Part shown: positions 43,026-53,817 of the stretch, one piece after another
Position numbering within the stretch: position 1 is the stretch's first letter
Layout: the number at the start of each line of letters is the position of its first letter
Assembly (NCBI RefSeq): GCF_028279465.1
Contig: NZ_JANQNS010000017.1
Coordinates: 45,133 to 109,132, forward strand
Length of the DNA: 64,000 nucleotides
Reading direction: 5' to 3'
From: Parasphingopyxis sp.
GTDB taxonomy: Bacteria; Pseudomonadota; Alphaproteobacteria; Sphingomonadales; Sphingomonadaceae
The notes under the pieces: model-generated
Database searches by the model: none
Seen by the model: the letters and a program-made list of their open reading frames with translations, nothing else
What the model was told of the DNA's origin: nothing
Translations under genes and position numbers: made by a program

Positions 43026-44416
43026 GGCGATCCGCTGGTGTCGGGAAAGATATGGCGGGTCTTGTCCCAAACCGGCCTGTGGCCGCGGCGCGCGAGAATA
43101 TAACGCGTCATGGCGCGCCGCGCGGATATCATGGCGATGATATTCGATACGATCGCCCGCGGGATGGCGATCACGCCTTCGCGCAGACCATAGGTGCGGC
43201 CGGTAAAATAGGCGCGCATGGCCAGACGCCAGAGCAGCAGTCCCGCATTTACGCTCAGCATGGTGGAGAGCAACGGCGACAGGGCCGGCAATGGCCGGCC
43301 GGTAGCGAGATGCACAATGAGAAGCGAACACCAAAGAATGGCCGCGAAATAGGCGGATAGGAGAATGAGCGCGGTGAGGATCGCGCTGCGATCGCGCAGC
43401 CGCATCCAGAAATCCGCGAGTCCGCCATGCCAGCCGAGCCTATCCCAACCGTAGAGCGCGATACCGGTAATCCAGCGCGTTTTCTGGCGCACCGCCGCAC
43501 CGAGCGTCGCAGGAAAATGGGCATGGACGGCAATCAGTTCGCCGGTTTCACCGTCGCGGCACCGCGCGAAGGTCCCGCGTTTTCCGTTTTCCGCCAGCGA
43601 CAGGCCGAGCTCATAATCCTCGGTCAGGCTATCCGCGTCGAACGGTAGGCCATTGCGGGCCTCGGCGAGTATGCCGAGCGCATCCCGCGCAATGGCGCAG
43701 CCGACACCGGCCGATGGAACGCCGGCGCCAATACTGTCGCGGATCACCAAATCCTTGCCATGCGCTTCGGCAAATTCGTCGCAATAGTGACCAGCGACCC
43801 AGGGCGATTTGGGGTGCGGTAAAGGTACGACCGGAATCTGGACGAGGTCGTGATCGTCGATCAGCCGGTCGAACAGCATGATCTCGGCCGGGTGCACGAC
43901 ATCCTCGGCATCGTGGAGGATGACCGATTTGAACCGTCTGCCGGTGCGCCGTTCTTCGTCTTCGAGCGCCAGCCAGAGCCGGTTGAGGCAATCGGCTTTC
44001 GTCGTGGGGCCGGGATCGGGACAAATCACGCGCAAGATAGTCTCGGTTACGGCGGCCACAGCGTCGATTGCATCCATTGTCTTCCGGTCGTTCGGATAGC
44101 AGCCGATGAAAAGGCGATAGTCCTGCCCGGCAAATCGCCGGATCGTGGTTTCGAGCATGGCGCCGATGACATTGGCTTCGTCCCACGCAGGAACGAAAAC
44201 GGCGTGCGCGCCGGGCGCGGACGAAGGCGGCATATCTTGCAGAACAGGTTCCGCCGCATCGGACGTGCCGACCATCCGCCGGATCGCGCGGCGGAGCCAG
44301 AGCATGTCGATGGCGAGCGTATCGAGCGCGCCGATAAGGAAGCCGCAGGCGGCGAACAATGCGAGCTCCCGAAAGGCGAGCGCAATGAACTCCAGAATTG
44401 TCTCTGTCCCCGGCAT
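43022..44416 (-). CDS. NfrB-like membrane glycosyltransferase
   Basis: 464 residues from ATG 44416. An N-terminal helix (LALFAACGFLIGALDTLAID) precedes a GT2-like catalytic domain: VFVPAWDEANVIGAML, the DXD-type ILHDAEDVVHP, TEDYELGLSLAENG and QKTRW (QxxRW). C-terminal membrane helices follow. It resembles NfrB, which makes the surface polysaccharide used by phage N4 together with NfrA. Coupled to the next gene by a 4-bp overlap. Confidence 0.85.
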   Translation of the reverse strand: MPGTETILEFIALAFRELALFAACGFLIGALDTLAIDMLWLRRAIRRMVGTSDAAEPVLQDMPPSSAPGAHAVFVPAWDEANVIGAMLETTIRRFAGQDYRLFIGCYPNDRKTMDAIDAVAAVTETILRVICPDPGPTTKADCLNRLWLALEDEERRTGRRFKSVILHDAEDVVHPAEIMLFDRLIDDHDLVQIPVVPLPHPKSPWVAGHYCDEFAEAHGKDLVIRDSIGAGVPSAGVGCAIARDALGILAEARNGLPFDADSLTEDYELGLSLAENGKRGTFARCRDGETGELIAVHAHFPATLGAAVRQKTRWITGIALYGWDRLGWHGGLADFWMRLRDRSAILTALILLSAYFAAILWCSLLIVHLATGRPLPALSPLLSTMLSVNAGLLLWRLAMRAYFTGRTYGLREGVIAIPRAIVSNIIAMISARRAMTRYILARRGHRPVWDKTRHIFPDTSGSP

Positions 44417-44548
44417 CCGCCCCCCTAAACGCCTGACCGACAAGCGTCTTTTCGGCCTATATGGGAAAAGCGGGGTGGACAAAAGGACAGCCTGTTTTCA
44501 TCGCCCGGCTTTCCGATTAGAGCGTGGCGCAGATTAGAGGGAATCATC

Positions 44549-45856
44549 ATGGCTGAACGCTTGGGCGTCCGATCGGCGCTGCGCGGATTTCTGAACAGCG
44601 AAGCGGCGGGCGGCATCGTGTTGATGGTGGCCGCCGTGCTCGCGATGCTCGTCGCCAACAGCACCTTCTATGAGAGCTATCACCACATATTGAACGACAA
44701 TATGGGGCCGATCCTCAGCCCCGAGCTGACCAGCAAGCTCGGGCCGATGACGCTCCATCTGTGGATCAATGACGGGCTGATGGCGATCTTCTTCTTCCTC
44801 GTCGGACTGGAGATCAAACGCGAGTTTGTCGACGGGCGATTGTCGACCTGGGACAAGCGCCGCCTGCCCATCATCGCGGCGGCGGCCGGCATGGTCGTGC
44901 CCGCAGTCATCTTCCTGTTTTTCACGCGCGACTATCCGGAGCTATCCAATGGCTGGGCAATACCGGCCGCGACCGACATCGCCTTTGCGATCGGCGTGCT
45001 CGCCCTGCTCGGCAAGCGTGCGCCGACGTCGCTCAAACTGTTTCTCGTGACGGTCGCAATTGTCGACGATATGGGCGCGGTCGCGATCATCGCGCTTGTC
45101 TACACGCCTTCGCTTTCGACGATCTGGCTGTTCGCCTCGGCAATGGTTTTGGGCGTCATGTATTATCTCAATGCGACCGGCGTGAAACGGCTGCTGCCCT
45201 ATGTGATTTTCTCGGTGCTGCTCTGGTATTGCGTGCTGATGTCGGGCGTCCATGCGACGATCGCCGGCGTGCTGGCGGCGATGATGATCCCGATCACCCA
45301 GACGCCCGGCGCGCCGGATTCTGCGGAAAGCCCGCTCCACCGGATGGAACATGCGGTCGCGCCGTGGAGCGCCTTTTTCATCGTCCCGATTTTCGGCTTC
45401 GCCAATGCCGGTGTGAATCTCGAGGGCATGGGCACCGAACAGATTCTCGCGCCGTTGCCGCTCGGGATCGCGCTCGGCCTGTTCGCCGGCAAGCAGCTCG
45501 GCATTTTCGGCAGTGTCTGGCTGGCCGTGAAATTCGGCGTCGCCGGAAAGCTGCGCGGCGCCACCTGGCTGCAGATTTACGGCACGTCCATGCTCTGTGG
45601 CATCGGCTTCACGATGAGTCTGTTCATCGGCGGCCTCGCTTTTCCGGGCAATCAGCTCTTGATCGAGGAAGCGAAGATCGGCGTGTTGCTCGGTTCGGCC
45701 ATGTCGGGCCTGATCGGCTTCCTGCTGCTGCGCTTCGCGCCGCTGCATGAGAAGCATGACGAGATCGAAGCCGACGAGGCCGGCGAAATCGCCCGTGACG
45801 GCGATGTCGAAAATGTCTGCGAGGATGTCCCGGAAAAGCCGGCTGCGAGTTCCTGA
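44549..45856 (+). CDS. nhaA: Na+/H+ antiporter NhaA
   Basis: 435 residues, about 12 membrane helices. Start FLNSEAAGGIVLMVAAVLAM; membrane motif FFLVGLEIKREFVDGRLS; the paired catalytic Asp residues in VTVAIVDDMGAVAII; C-terminal CGIGFTMSLFIGGLAF. NhaA exchanges Na+ or Li+ for protons at alkaline pH. A charged C-terminal tail of about 45 residues (HDEIEADEAGEIARD) is longer than in E. coli. Divergent from the glycosyltransferase gene. Confidence 0.97.
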   Translation: MAERLGVRSALRGFLNSEAAGGIVLMVAAVLAMLVANSTFYESYHHILNDNMGPILSPELTSKLGPMTLHLWINDGLMAIFFFLVGLEIKREFVDGRLSTWDKRRLPIIAAAAGMVVPAVIFLFFTRDYPELSNGWAIPAATDIAFAIGVLALLGKRAPTSLKLFLVTVAIVDDMGAVAIIALVYTPSLSTIWLFASAMVLGVMYYLNATGVKRLLPYVIFSVLLWYCVLMSGVHATIAGVLAAMMIPITQTPGAPDSAESPLHRMEHAVAPWSAFFIVPIFGFANAGVNLEGMGTEQILAPLPLGIALGLFAGKQLGIFGSVWLAVKFGVAGKLRGATWLQIYGTSMLCGIGFTMSLFIGGLAFPGNQLLIEEAKIGVLLGSAMSGLIGFLLLRFAPLHEKHDEIEADEAGEIARDGDVENVCEDVPEKPAASS

Positions 45857-45887
45857 ACGCCAAGGGCTTGCAAATCGCGCTGCCCGA

Positions 45888-45909
45888 CTGTATTATTACG
45901 ACAATACAG
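45888..45909. promoter_or_regulatory. Inverted repeat before the DUF2807 lipoprotein gene
   Basis: CTGTATT (45888-45894) and AATACAG (45903-45909) form a perfect 7-bp inverted repeat with an 8-bp spacer, ending just before the AAGGAG ribosome-binding site. TGTATT..AATACA sites resemble GntR/YtrA-type operators. Placement would allow repression. Confidence 0.35.
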
Positions 45910-45920
45910 CAAGGAGAATC

Positions 45921-46640
45921 ATGGTGCGGACGCTATTCATTTCGCTTTCGGCACTGGCGCTTGCCGCCTGCGGCGGCCTGGTCGATATCGGCGGCAATGG
46001 CCTCGCCAATGGCCAGCCCCTAGACGAACTGGAGCTTGAGGAATTCGACGCCGTCTCGCTGCGCGGGTCCGACAATGTCGAGATCGCGCTGGGTGAGGCG
46101 TTCGATATCCGGATCGAGGGCGATCCGGAGATTGTTGATCTGATCGAATTTGAAATTCGCGGCGGAACGCTGCGGATCGGGCGCAGGAGCGATCGCAGCA
46201 TCAATATCGGCAGCGATCGCGCGACCGTCTTCGTGACGCTGCCGGTGCTGAACGGCGCTTCGGTTGCAGGGTCCGGCGATATGCGCATCACGCGCGCCGT
46301 ATCCGACAGGTTCGAGCTTTCGATTGCCGGTTCGGGCAGCATCGACATTGCCGCGCTCGAAGCCGAGCGCGCCGAATTCGATATCGCCGGATCGGGCGAC
46401 CTGGAGGCCGCCGGTACTGTGTCTGATCTCGAGATCGGGATCGCGGGATCGGGCGATATCGACGCCCCGGAACTCCAGGTTCAGCGGGCGGAGATCGATA
46501 TTGCCGGGTCCGGCAATGTCGACATTACAGCGTCCGAACGGGTCGATGGCAATCTGATCGGATCGGGTGATGTGCGCGTGCGCGGCGAGGCCGAATGCCA
46601 ATCCAATTCGATCGGCTCCGGCGATATGCGCTGCGGCTAA
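45921..46640 (+). CDS. DUF2807 (GIN domain) lipoprotein
   Basis: 239 residues from ATG 45921 (AAGGAGAATC upstream). Lipobox LSALALAACGG makes it a lipoprotein. The rest is a right-handed beta-helix of the 'head GIN domain, putative auto-transporter adhesin' family, with repeated turns SVAGSGDM, SIAGSGSIDI, DIAGSGDLEA, GIAGSGDIDA and DIAGSGNVDI at about 20-residue spacing. Such proteins are envelope-associated and of unknown role. Confidence 0.88.
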   Translation: MVRTLFISLSALALAACGGLVDIGGNGLANGQPLDELELEEFDAVSLRGSDNVEIALGEAFDIRIEGDPEIVDLIEFEIRGGTLRIGRRSDRSINIGSDRATVFVTLPVLNGASVAGSGDMRITRAVSDRFELSIAGSGSIDIAALEAERAEFDIAGSGDLEAAGTVSDLEIGIAGSGDIDAPELQVQRAEIDIAGSGNVDITASERVDGNLIGSGDVRVRGEAECQSNSIGSGDMRCG

Positions 46641-46650
46641 GGTCTGATCC

Positions 46651-46968
46651 TCAGGATTTGCGGCTGGCTCTCTCGTCCAGTCCCGACATCCCCTCGCGGC
46701 GTTCCAGCTCGGTGAGAACATCGGCCAGCGGTACATCGCGTTCGGCGAGCAGGATCAGCAGATGAAACAGCGCGTCGGCCGCTTCGGCGGCCAGCGCATC
46801 ATCGTCTTCGGCCAGAGCGGCGACGATCGTCTCGACCGATTCCTCGCCGAATTTCTGCGCGATCTTTTTGCGGCCCTTGCCGAAGAGCTTCGCGACATAG
46901 GATTTGCTGGGATTGCCGTCCTTGCGATCATGGATGATCCGTTCGAGGCGAGTCAGCGTGTGGGCCAT
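46651..46968 (-). CDS. hisE: Phosphoribosyl-ATP diphosphatase HisE
   Basis: 105 residues from ATG 46968. MazG-like helical fold with LTRLERIIHDRKDGNPSKSY, KKIAQKFGEESVETIVAAL (metal-binding Glu residues) and EAADALFHLLILLAERDV. It hydrolyses phosphoribosyl-ATP to the AMP form, the second step of histidine synthesis. It ends the hisBHAF run, separated from hisF by a small membrane-protein gene. Confidence 0.95.
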   Translation of the reverse strand: MAHTLTRLERIIHDRKDGNPSKSYVAKLFGKGRKKIAQKFGEESVETIVAALAEDDDALAAEAADALFHLLILLAERDVPLADVLTELERREGMSGLDERASRKS

Positions 46969-46999
46969 GTCTCGGGTCTGCGCGGGTGCACCCGCCGCG

Positions 47000-47191
47000 T
47001 CAACCGGCGTCCTCGGAGTCTTTCTGTTTCCGCCGCTTGCTGATCTGCCGCCCGACGAGCAGACCGGTGAGCCCGAGCGCGAAGAGCATGATATCGCCGG
47101 GCGCATCGACGCTGACTGCGGACGCAATGGCGGGCGTCGCGCCAATCGCGATGGCGGCCAAGAACGCTGCGAAGACTCGCGCGAAGGACAT
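47000..47191 (-). CDS. Small exported anchor-type protein inside the his operon
   Basis: 63 residues. Signal peptide MSFARVFAAFLAAIAIGATPAIA, then a very short mature part ending in a C-terminal sorting-like tripartite tail: VDAPGDIMLFALGLTGLLVGR followed by the basic SKRRKQK. This recalls PEP-CTERM anchors, but with DAPGD in place of PEP. It lies 123 nt after hisF and 31 nt before hisE on the same strand. No role in histidine synthesis is known for such a protein. Confidence 0.65.
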   Translation of the reverse strand: MSFARVFAAFLAAIAIGATPAIASAVSVDAPGDIMLFALGLTGLLVGRQISKRRKQKDSEDAG

Positions 47192-47314
47192 CTAGGCTCC
47201 CGAAACCGTAAACTCAGTATGAACCACGCAAGAATTCGGCCAATTTCGGGACAATAGCCATGTTGCGGTGCCGTCATGGTTAATGCCGGGCTGACGGTTA
47301 TGGTTAGTGTAAAG

Positions 47315-48091
47315 TTACCCGACGCTTTTGTGCGCTCTGACCGGAATATTCGCGGCCGCCAGCGCCGCGCGGGCTTCGGCGATACTGTACGTGCCGAAAT
47401 GGAAGATCGAAGCGGCGAGCACGGCGTCGGCATGGCCGTCCCGCACGCCTTCGACGAGATGGTCGAGCGTGCCGACACCGCCCGACGCGACCACGGGCAC
47501 CGATACGCTGTCCGCGATCGTCCGCGTCAGCGCCAGATCATAACCGTACTTCGTGCCGTCGCGATCCATCGACGTAACAAGCAATTCACCCGCGCCCAAC
47601 TCGGCCAGTCTTTGGGCGTGCGCTACGGCATCGATGCCGGTCCCGCGCCGCCCGCCATGGGTGAATATCTCCCACCCCCCCTTGCCGGTGGCGCGCGCGT
47701 CGATCGAGCCGACCACGCATTGGCTGCCGAACCGTTCGGCCATCTCGCGCACCAGTTCGGGCCGGGCGACCGCCGCGCTGTTGACGGCGACCTTGTCGGC
47801 ACCGGCCAACAACAGCCGACGCGCATCATCGGGCGTGCGAACGCCGCCGCCCACGGTGAACGGCATGAAACAGACGGCCGCCGTGCGCTCGACGATATGG
47901 AGCAGCGTGTCGCGCTCCTCATGGCTCGCCGTGATATCGAGAAAACAAAGCTCGTCGGCCTCGGCGGCATCATAGACGCGCGCCTGTTCGACCGGATCGC
48001 CGGCATCGGCGAGATCGACAAAATTGACGCCTTTGACGACGCGGCCATTGGCGACGTCGAGACAGGGGATGATGCGCTTGCGGAGAGTCAT
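47315..48091 (-). CDS. hisF: Imidazole glycerol phosphate synthase, cyclase subunit HisF
   Basis: 258 residues, (beta/alpha)8 barrel: [18 protein letters not shown] holds the catalytic Asp, [13 protein letters not shown] and [19 protein letters not shown] follow, with the second catalytic Asp in the latter strand. It makes imidazole glycerol phosphate and AICAR using ammonia from HisH. Its start overlaps the hisA stop by 4 bp. Confidence 0.97.
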   Translation of the reverse strand: MTLRKRIIPCLDVANGRVVKGVNFVDLADAGDPVEQARVYDAAEADELCFLDITASHEERDTLLHIVERTAAVCFMPFTVGGGVRTPDDARRLLLAGADKVAVNSAAVARPELVREMAERFGSQCVVGSIDARATGKGGWEIFTHGGRRGTGIDAVAHAQRLAELGAGELLVTSMDRDGTKYGYDLALTRTIADSVSVPVVASGGVGTLDHLVEGVRDGHADAVLAASIFHFGTYSIAEARAALAAANIPVRAHKSVG

Positions 48092-48819
48092 TGATCGGCA
48101 ATCGCCAGCGCCGTTGCGAGATTCAGCGTGCCGTCATAGAGTGCGCGGCCGGTGATCACGCCCTCTATTCCCGCATCGGCGTGAATGGTGAGCGCGTGTA
48201 TATCGGCGATGCCCTTAACGCCGCCCGAGGCGATGACGGGGATATCGGTCGCTTTCGCCAGGTCGACCGTCGCTTCGATATTGCAGCCCTTGAGCAATCC
48301 ATCCCGCCCGACATCGGTGAAGAGCAGGGCGGCGACACCCGCATCCTCGAACCGCCGCGCCATATCGATGACGCTGACTTCTGAGGTTTCGGCCCAGCCT
48401 TGGGTCGCAACGAATCCGCCCTTGGCGTCCACGGCGACGACAATGCCGCCCGGAAAATCGCGCGCGACTTGCTTGACGAAATCGGGATCGGTCAGCGCGG
48501 CCGTGCCGATCACGATCCGCGCGACGCCAAGATCGAACCAGCGCTCGACATCGGCGCGGTTCCGGATACCGCCGCCGAGCTGCACATGGCCGGGGAAGCT
48601 TTCGACGATGGATTCCACGGCTTCGGTATTTCTCGCTTCGCCGGCAAAGGCCCCGTCGAGATCGACGACATGGACATGTCCGGCCCCGGCTTCGGCGAAT
48701 AGCCGCGCCTGGTCGGCCGGGTCGTCACCATAGACGGTAGCGCGATCCATATCGCCCTCGGCAAGCCGTACGACTTGGCTCGCTTTCAGGTCGATGGCGG
48801 GAAAGACGATCAGGCTCAT
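48088..48819 (-). CDS. hisA: ProFAR isomerase HisA
   Basis: 243 residues. Barrel with [19 protein letters not shown] (catalytic Asp), [16 protein letters not shown], and a [16 protein letters not shown] segment carrying the second Asp. Catalyses the Amadori isomerisation of ProFAR to PRFAR. Overlaps hisH and hisF by 4 bp each. Confidence 0.97.
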   Translation of the reverse strand: MSLIVFPAIDLKASQVVRLAEGDMDRATVYGDDPADQARLFAEAGAGHVHVVDLDGAFAGEARNTEAVESIVESFPGHVQLGGGIRNRADVERWFDLGVARIVIGTAALTDPDFVKQVARDFPGGIVVAVDAKGGFVATQGWAETSEVSVIDMARRFEDAGVAALLFTDVGRDGLLKGCNIEATVDLAKATDIPVIASGGVKGIADIHALTIHADAGIEGVITGRALYDGTLNLATALAIADQ

Positions 48820-49436
48820 GGTTTCCAGTCCAGAAAGCGCGCGAGGAAATCGAGGCCGTAGCGCTGCGACTTTTCCGGATGGAACTGCACGCCGATCATT
48901 GTGTCCCGACCGATCGCCGCGGTTACCGGGCCGCCATGATCGGTCATCGCATAGCCGTCCGCCGGATCGGCGAGCGCGACCTGATAGCCGTGCAGGAAAT
49001 AGGCCTCGCCCGGTTCTATAAGTGGCGGTGCGCCTTGGGGTGTCACGTCATTCCAGCCCATATGCGGGATTTTGAGGCGGGGATCGTCGCTGGCGAGCGG
49101 TTTCACGGTACCGCCGAGCCAGCCCAGTCCGTCATGTATGCCATGTTCCTCACCGCGCTCTGCCATCAGCTGCATGCCGACGCAGATGCCGAGAAAGGGG
49201 CGCGCCTTTTCCACGGCGGCTATGTGCAGGGCTTCGACCATGCCGGAAAGTGCGGACAGGCCATTCATGCAGGCTGCAAAGGCGCCGACGCCCGGCAGCA
49301 CGATCCGGTCGGCGGCTTCCACGGCTTCGGCTTCCGCCGTAACGTCGATCGCGTCCGCGCCTGCGGCCATCAGCGCATTATGCACTGATCGCAAATTTCC
49401 CGCGCCATAATCGATCAGCGCGATGCGCTCCGTCAT
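48816..49436 (-). CDS. hisH: Imidazole glycerol phosphate synthase, glutaminase subunit HisH
   Basis: 206 residues. Class I amidotransferase: LIDYGAGNLRSVHNAL, LPGVGAFAACM, nucleophile Cys85 in FLGICVGMQLM, and the His/Glu pair in GVQFHPEKSQRYG. It supplies ammonia to HisF. Start ATG 49436 overlaps the hisB stop by one base (TGATG). Confidence 0.97.
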   Translation of the reverse strand: MTERIALIDYGAGNLRSVHNALMAAGADAIDVTAEAEAVEAADRIVLPGVGAFAACMNGLSALSGMVEALHIAAVEKARPFLGICVGMQLMAERGEEHGIHDGLGWLGGTVKPLASDDPRLKIPHMGWNDVTPQGAPPLIEPGEAYFLHGYQVALADPADGYAMTDHGGPVTAAIGRDTMIGVQFHPEKSQRYGLDFLARFLDWKP

Positions 49437-50026
49437 CAGCCGAGCGTGCCCTTGGTCGAGGGGATCGCGCCGCCCTTGCGCGGATCGATCTCGCCCGCGT
49501 CGCGCAGCGCGCGCGCCAGTCCCTTGAAGAGGCTCTCGCAGATATGATGGTTATTCTCGCCATAGAGCGTTTCGATGTGCAGCGTGATGCCGGCGCTCTG
49601 CGCGAAGCTGTGGAACCAGTGCTGGATCAGCTCGGTATCCATCTCACCGAGCCGTTCCTGACTGAAGCCCGATTTCCAGACCAGAAACGGCCGCCCCGAA
49701 ATATCCAGCGCGACGCGCGAGAGCGTTTCGTCCATCGGCGAATAGGCCGAGCCGTAGCGGCGGATGCCGGCCTTGTCGCCGAGTGCCTTCGCCACGGCCT
49801 CGCCGAGCGCGAGCGCGCTGTCCTCGGTCGTATGATGCTGGTCGACATGCAGGTCACCATCGACCTTGAGGTCGATATCGATCAGCGAATGGCGCGAAAG
49901 CTGCTCGATCATATGGTCGAGAAAGCCGATGCCGGTCGAAACCGTATAGGCGCCCGTCCCGTCGAGATTGATCTCGACGGCGATATCGGTCTCGCCGGTC
50001 TTGCGTGTGATCGTCGCGCTGCGCAT
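49436..50026 (-). CDS. hisB: Imidazoleglycerol-phosphate dehydratase HisB
   Basis: 196 residues. Metal-binding motifs [14 protein letters not shown] and the [20 protein letters not shown] region, plus [17 protein letters not shown] and [18 protein letters not shown]. Monofunctional Mn-dependent dehydratase that forms imidazoleacetol phosphate. First gene of the hisBHAF unit. Confidence 0.97.
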   Translation of the reverse strand: MRSATITRKTGETDIAVEINLDGTGAYTVSTGIGFLDHMIEQLSRHSLIDIDLKVDGDLHVDQHHTTEDSALALGEAVAKALGDKAGIRRYGSAYSPMDETLSRVALDISGRPFLVWKSGFSQERLGEMDTELIQHWFHSFAQSAGITLHIETLYGENNHHICESLFKGLARALRDAGEIDPRKGGAIPSTKGTLG

Positions 50027-50088
50027 GGCGGGCGATATAGCGCAAAGTTACGGTCAGGCAATCATTGCCGTACCGTGCGGCCGTTCCC

Positions 50089-50895
50089 TCAAAGGCCGAA
50101 GACGCGGATGGCGTTGCCAGAGAGGAAAAGCTCCCGCGTTTCCTCATCAAGGCCGAGATCGTCCAGACCATCCAGCGCCTGGGCGGGCATGATCATCGGA
50201 TAGTTGGTGCCGAACAGTATCTTGCGGCGGCCATGGCGTCGCATGAATTGGATCAGCGCATCAGGGTAGCGTTTCACCGTATAGGCCGATGTGTCGATAT
50301 AGACATTTTCATGCTTGGTCGCGACGGCGATCGCTTCGTCCGTCCAGGGATAGCCGATATGCCCCGCGACGATGACGAGCTCGGGGAAATCGAGCGCGAC
50401 CTGATCGAGATAGATGGGGCGGCCGACTTCGCTCGGCATGAGCGGGCCAGTGTGGCCGATCTGCGTGCAAAAGGGCACACCGAGATCGCAACAGGCCGTG
50501 TACACCGGGTAGAAGAGCCGGTCGGTCGGCGGTTTTTCGCACAACCAGGGCAGTATGCGGATCGCCTTGAAGCCGAGTTGCTCCACGCAGCGGCGAATCT
50601 CCCGCACGGCGGCCATCGGCTGCGATATGTCGACCGATCCGACGCCGATCAGCCGGTCCGGAAATTCCGCGACGAAGCTTGCGACCTCGTCGTTCGAAAT
50701 GAGATCCCGATGCGGCGCCTGCCAGGCGCTGATCAGCGATCTGTCGATGCCGCCTGTGTCCATGGCGGCGATCGTCGCCGCGATGGGCAGTGGTTCCGTT
50801 GGCGCCTCGGTCTTCGTCCAGCGCCGGAGCGAGTCGAAAATCGGATCCTGGCTGTGCCGGAGTGTCGGGTGCTGGGCCCATGCATCGATGATCAT
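50089..50895 (-). CDS. Amidohydrolase-2 family protein
   Basis: 268 residues from ATG 50895. TIM-barrel of the ACMSD-like amidohydrolases: AAMDTGGIDRSLISAW, VIVAGHIGYPWTDEA, VYIDTSAYTVKRYPDALIQF, ILFGTNYPM. The N-terminal metal motif, normally D-x-H-x-H, reads MIIDAWAQHP, with Trp in place of the first His; this seems shared by a subfamily. Decarboxylase or hydrolase activity on a ring carboxylate is possible; substrate unknown. Confidence 0.87.
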   Translation of the reverse strand: MIIDAWAQHPTLRHSQDPIFDSLRRWTKTEAPTEPLPIAATIAAMDTGGIDRSLISAWQAPHRDLISNDEVASFVAEFPDRLIGVGSVDISQPMAAVREIRRCVEQLGFKAIRILPWLCEKPPTDRLFYPVYTACCDLGVPFCTQIGHTGPLMPSEVGRPIYLDQVALDFPELVIVAGHIGYPWTDEAIAVATKHENVYIDTSAYTVKRYPDALIQFMRRHGRRKILFGTNYPMIMPAQALDGLDDLGLDEETRELFLSGNAIRVFGL

Positions 50896-51003
50896 GCCGC
50901 GCACACTATCGCTCGGGGCGCAAAGCGCAATCGGCGCGAGTTTTGCCGTGATCCGTCAATCTGATGGCTTGACCCTTGCCGCCGACGGGTTCACCAAACC
51001 GGC

Positions 51004-51486
51004 ATGAGCGACGAGACGCCAGACAGCCTGATTCCCTATGACGAAATCGTGCAGGAAGCGCTGCGCGCGGTCGTCGGACGGGTGCTGAGCGAAGTCGGCG
51101 AGGCAGGCGATCTGCCCGGCGAGCATCATTTCTACATCACCTTCAAGACCAAGGCGCCGGGCGTCGATATCCCCGGTCACTTGCTCGAGCGTTTTCCGGA
51201 CGAGATGACGATCGTGCTGCAGAAGCGCTTCTGGGAGCTGACCGTCGACGAGGAGGGGTTCTCGGTAGGGCTCAGCTTCAACCAGGTGCCCTCGACGCTG
51301 GTTGTGCCCTTTGCGGCGATCACGGGTTTCGTCGATCCGGCCGTCAATTTCGCGCTGCAGTTCCAGGCGCAGGGCGACGACAGCGCACCGGGCGAGCATG
51401 ACCATGCCGAAAACGATCCACCGGCGACCGAGCCGGTCGAGGACGGGTCCAACGTCGTTGCGGTCGATTTCAAACGCAAAAAATAG
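51004..51486 (+). CDS. sspB: SspB-like ClpXP adaptor (alphaproteobacterial type)
   Basis: 160 residues. SspB fold: [74 protein letters not shown], then an acidic linker and a short basic-hydrophobic tail VVAVDFKRK that fits the ClpX-binding XB motif. It tethers ssrA-tagged and other substrates to ClpXP. Followed by fumC. Confidence 0.92.
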   Translation: MSDETPDSLIPYDEIVQEALRAVVGRVLSEVGEAGDLPGEHHFYITFKTKAPGVDIPGHLLERFPDEMTIVLQKRFWELTVDEEGFSVGLSFNQVPSTLVVPFAAITGFVDPAVNFALQFQAQGDDSAPGEHDHAENDPPATEPVEDGSNVVAVDFKRKK

Positions 51487-51536
51487 AGGCCGCGCCTCCC
51501 GTAAAGTTCCGGCCTGACAACAGGGACCTATATTCC

Positions 51537-52931
<1,395 letters not shown>

Positions 52932-53001
52932 GGCCGGTCATGGGCAGCGATTGTAAGACGGGCGGAGCGATAGTCGTACCTGTGCTATTGGAGAATCGAT
53001 C

Positions 53002-53298
53002 ATGAGCCTGATCAGAAGCATGATTGGCGGGGCCATGGGCGAGACGGCGCGCCGCCGGACGGCCGGGCGTGGATTGCTTGGCTTCGGTGTCGGCCTCATC
53101 GCCGCGCGCATCGCTACGCGTTCGCTGCCCGGCGCGGCGCTGGTCGGCGGCGGGCTGCTCGCCAAATATCTGTGGGACAAGAAACGCGAACGCGACGCGG
53201 CGGAAACCGGCGGCCTCGACGCGCACGATGCCGAAATGGCCATGGCGCGCGCCGAGGGCGAGACCGATATCGCCGCGCCCGATTCGCCCGAGGCTTAG
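53002..53298 (+). CDS. Small hypothetical protein with a hydrophobic centre
   Basis: 98 residues with a good GGAG site before ATG 53002. A glycine-rich hydrophobic stretch (LLGFGVGLIAARIATR then LPGAALVGGGLLAKYLW) is flanked by a basic N-terminus and an acidic tail (AEGETDIAAPDSPEA). Possibly membrane-associated. No family recognised. Converges with the DUF2585 gene. Confidence 0.6.
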   Translation: MSLIRSMIGGAMGETARRRTAGRGLLGFGVGLIAARIATRSLPGAALVGGGLLAKYLWDKKRERDAAETGGLDAHDAEMAMARAEGETDIAAPDSPEA

Positions 53299-53328
53299 AA
53301 GCCGCCTTGCTGACCCGTTAGACGGTAT

Positions 53329-53817
53329 CTACAGCGCCGCCTGCCATTCGCGAATGGCGTCCACCGGCCAGATCAACATGAGCACATTGAGCGTCAGATT
53401 GTCGCGGATCATCCAGAGCGTGAACAGTTCGAAAGCGATGGCGATAATAACCGTGGGCCACAGTCCGATGCGCCGCGCGATCAGAAAGCCGAGCGCCATC
53501 CAGCCGATATCGGCGACGGAGTTGATGATCGCATCGCCCGAATAGCCAAACGCGGCTGTCGCCTCGCGATAGCGGTTAATGATGATCGGCGAGTTTTCGA
53601 GTATCTCCCATGCCGCCTCGATCGCGACGGCCAGACAGAACCACAGGCCGACCGGGCGGCGTCGCAGGAGTAACCAGCCGAGGCCACAAAAGAGGAAGCC
53701 GTGGATGATATGGCTCGGCGTATACCAGTCGGCGATATGCTGGCTGTTGTCGGGGCCATGCACGGTCCCGACCCAGAGCTTGATCTCGCCGCATTCGCAG
53801 ATCGGATTGCGGCCCAT
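53329..53817 (-). CDS. DUF2585 family membrane protein (upstream start likely)
   Basis: From ATG 53817 the product is 162 residues: MGRNPICECGEIKLW, ADWYTPSHIIHGFLFCGLGW, EAAWEILENSPIIINRYREA, DAIINSVADIGWMALGFL, matching DUF2585. Family members normally begin with a membrane helix before GRxPIC. Exactly such a helix (YWIIAAAITIIAAAIL) is encoded in frame upstream, but no ATG, GTG or TTG precedes it in that frame before 53905. An ATC at 53883 has GGGAGGG about 5 nt ahead of it. The true start may be that rare codon. Confidence 0.8.
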   Translation of the reverse strand: MGRNPICECGEIKLWVGTVHGPDNSQHIADWYTPSHIIHGFLFCGLGWLLLRRRPVGLWFCLAVAIEAAWEILENSPIIINRYREATAAFGYSGDAIINSVADIGWMALGFLIARRIGLWPTVIIAIAFELFTLWMIRDNLTLNVLMLIWPVDAIREWQAAL

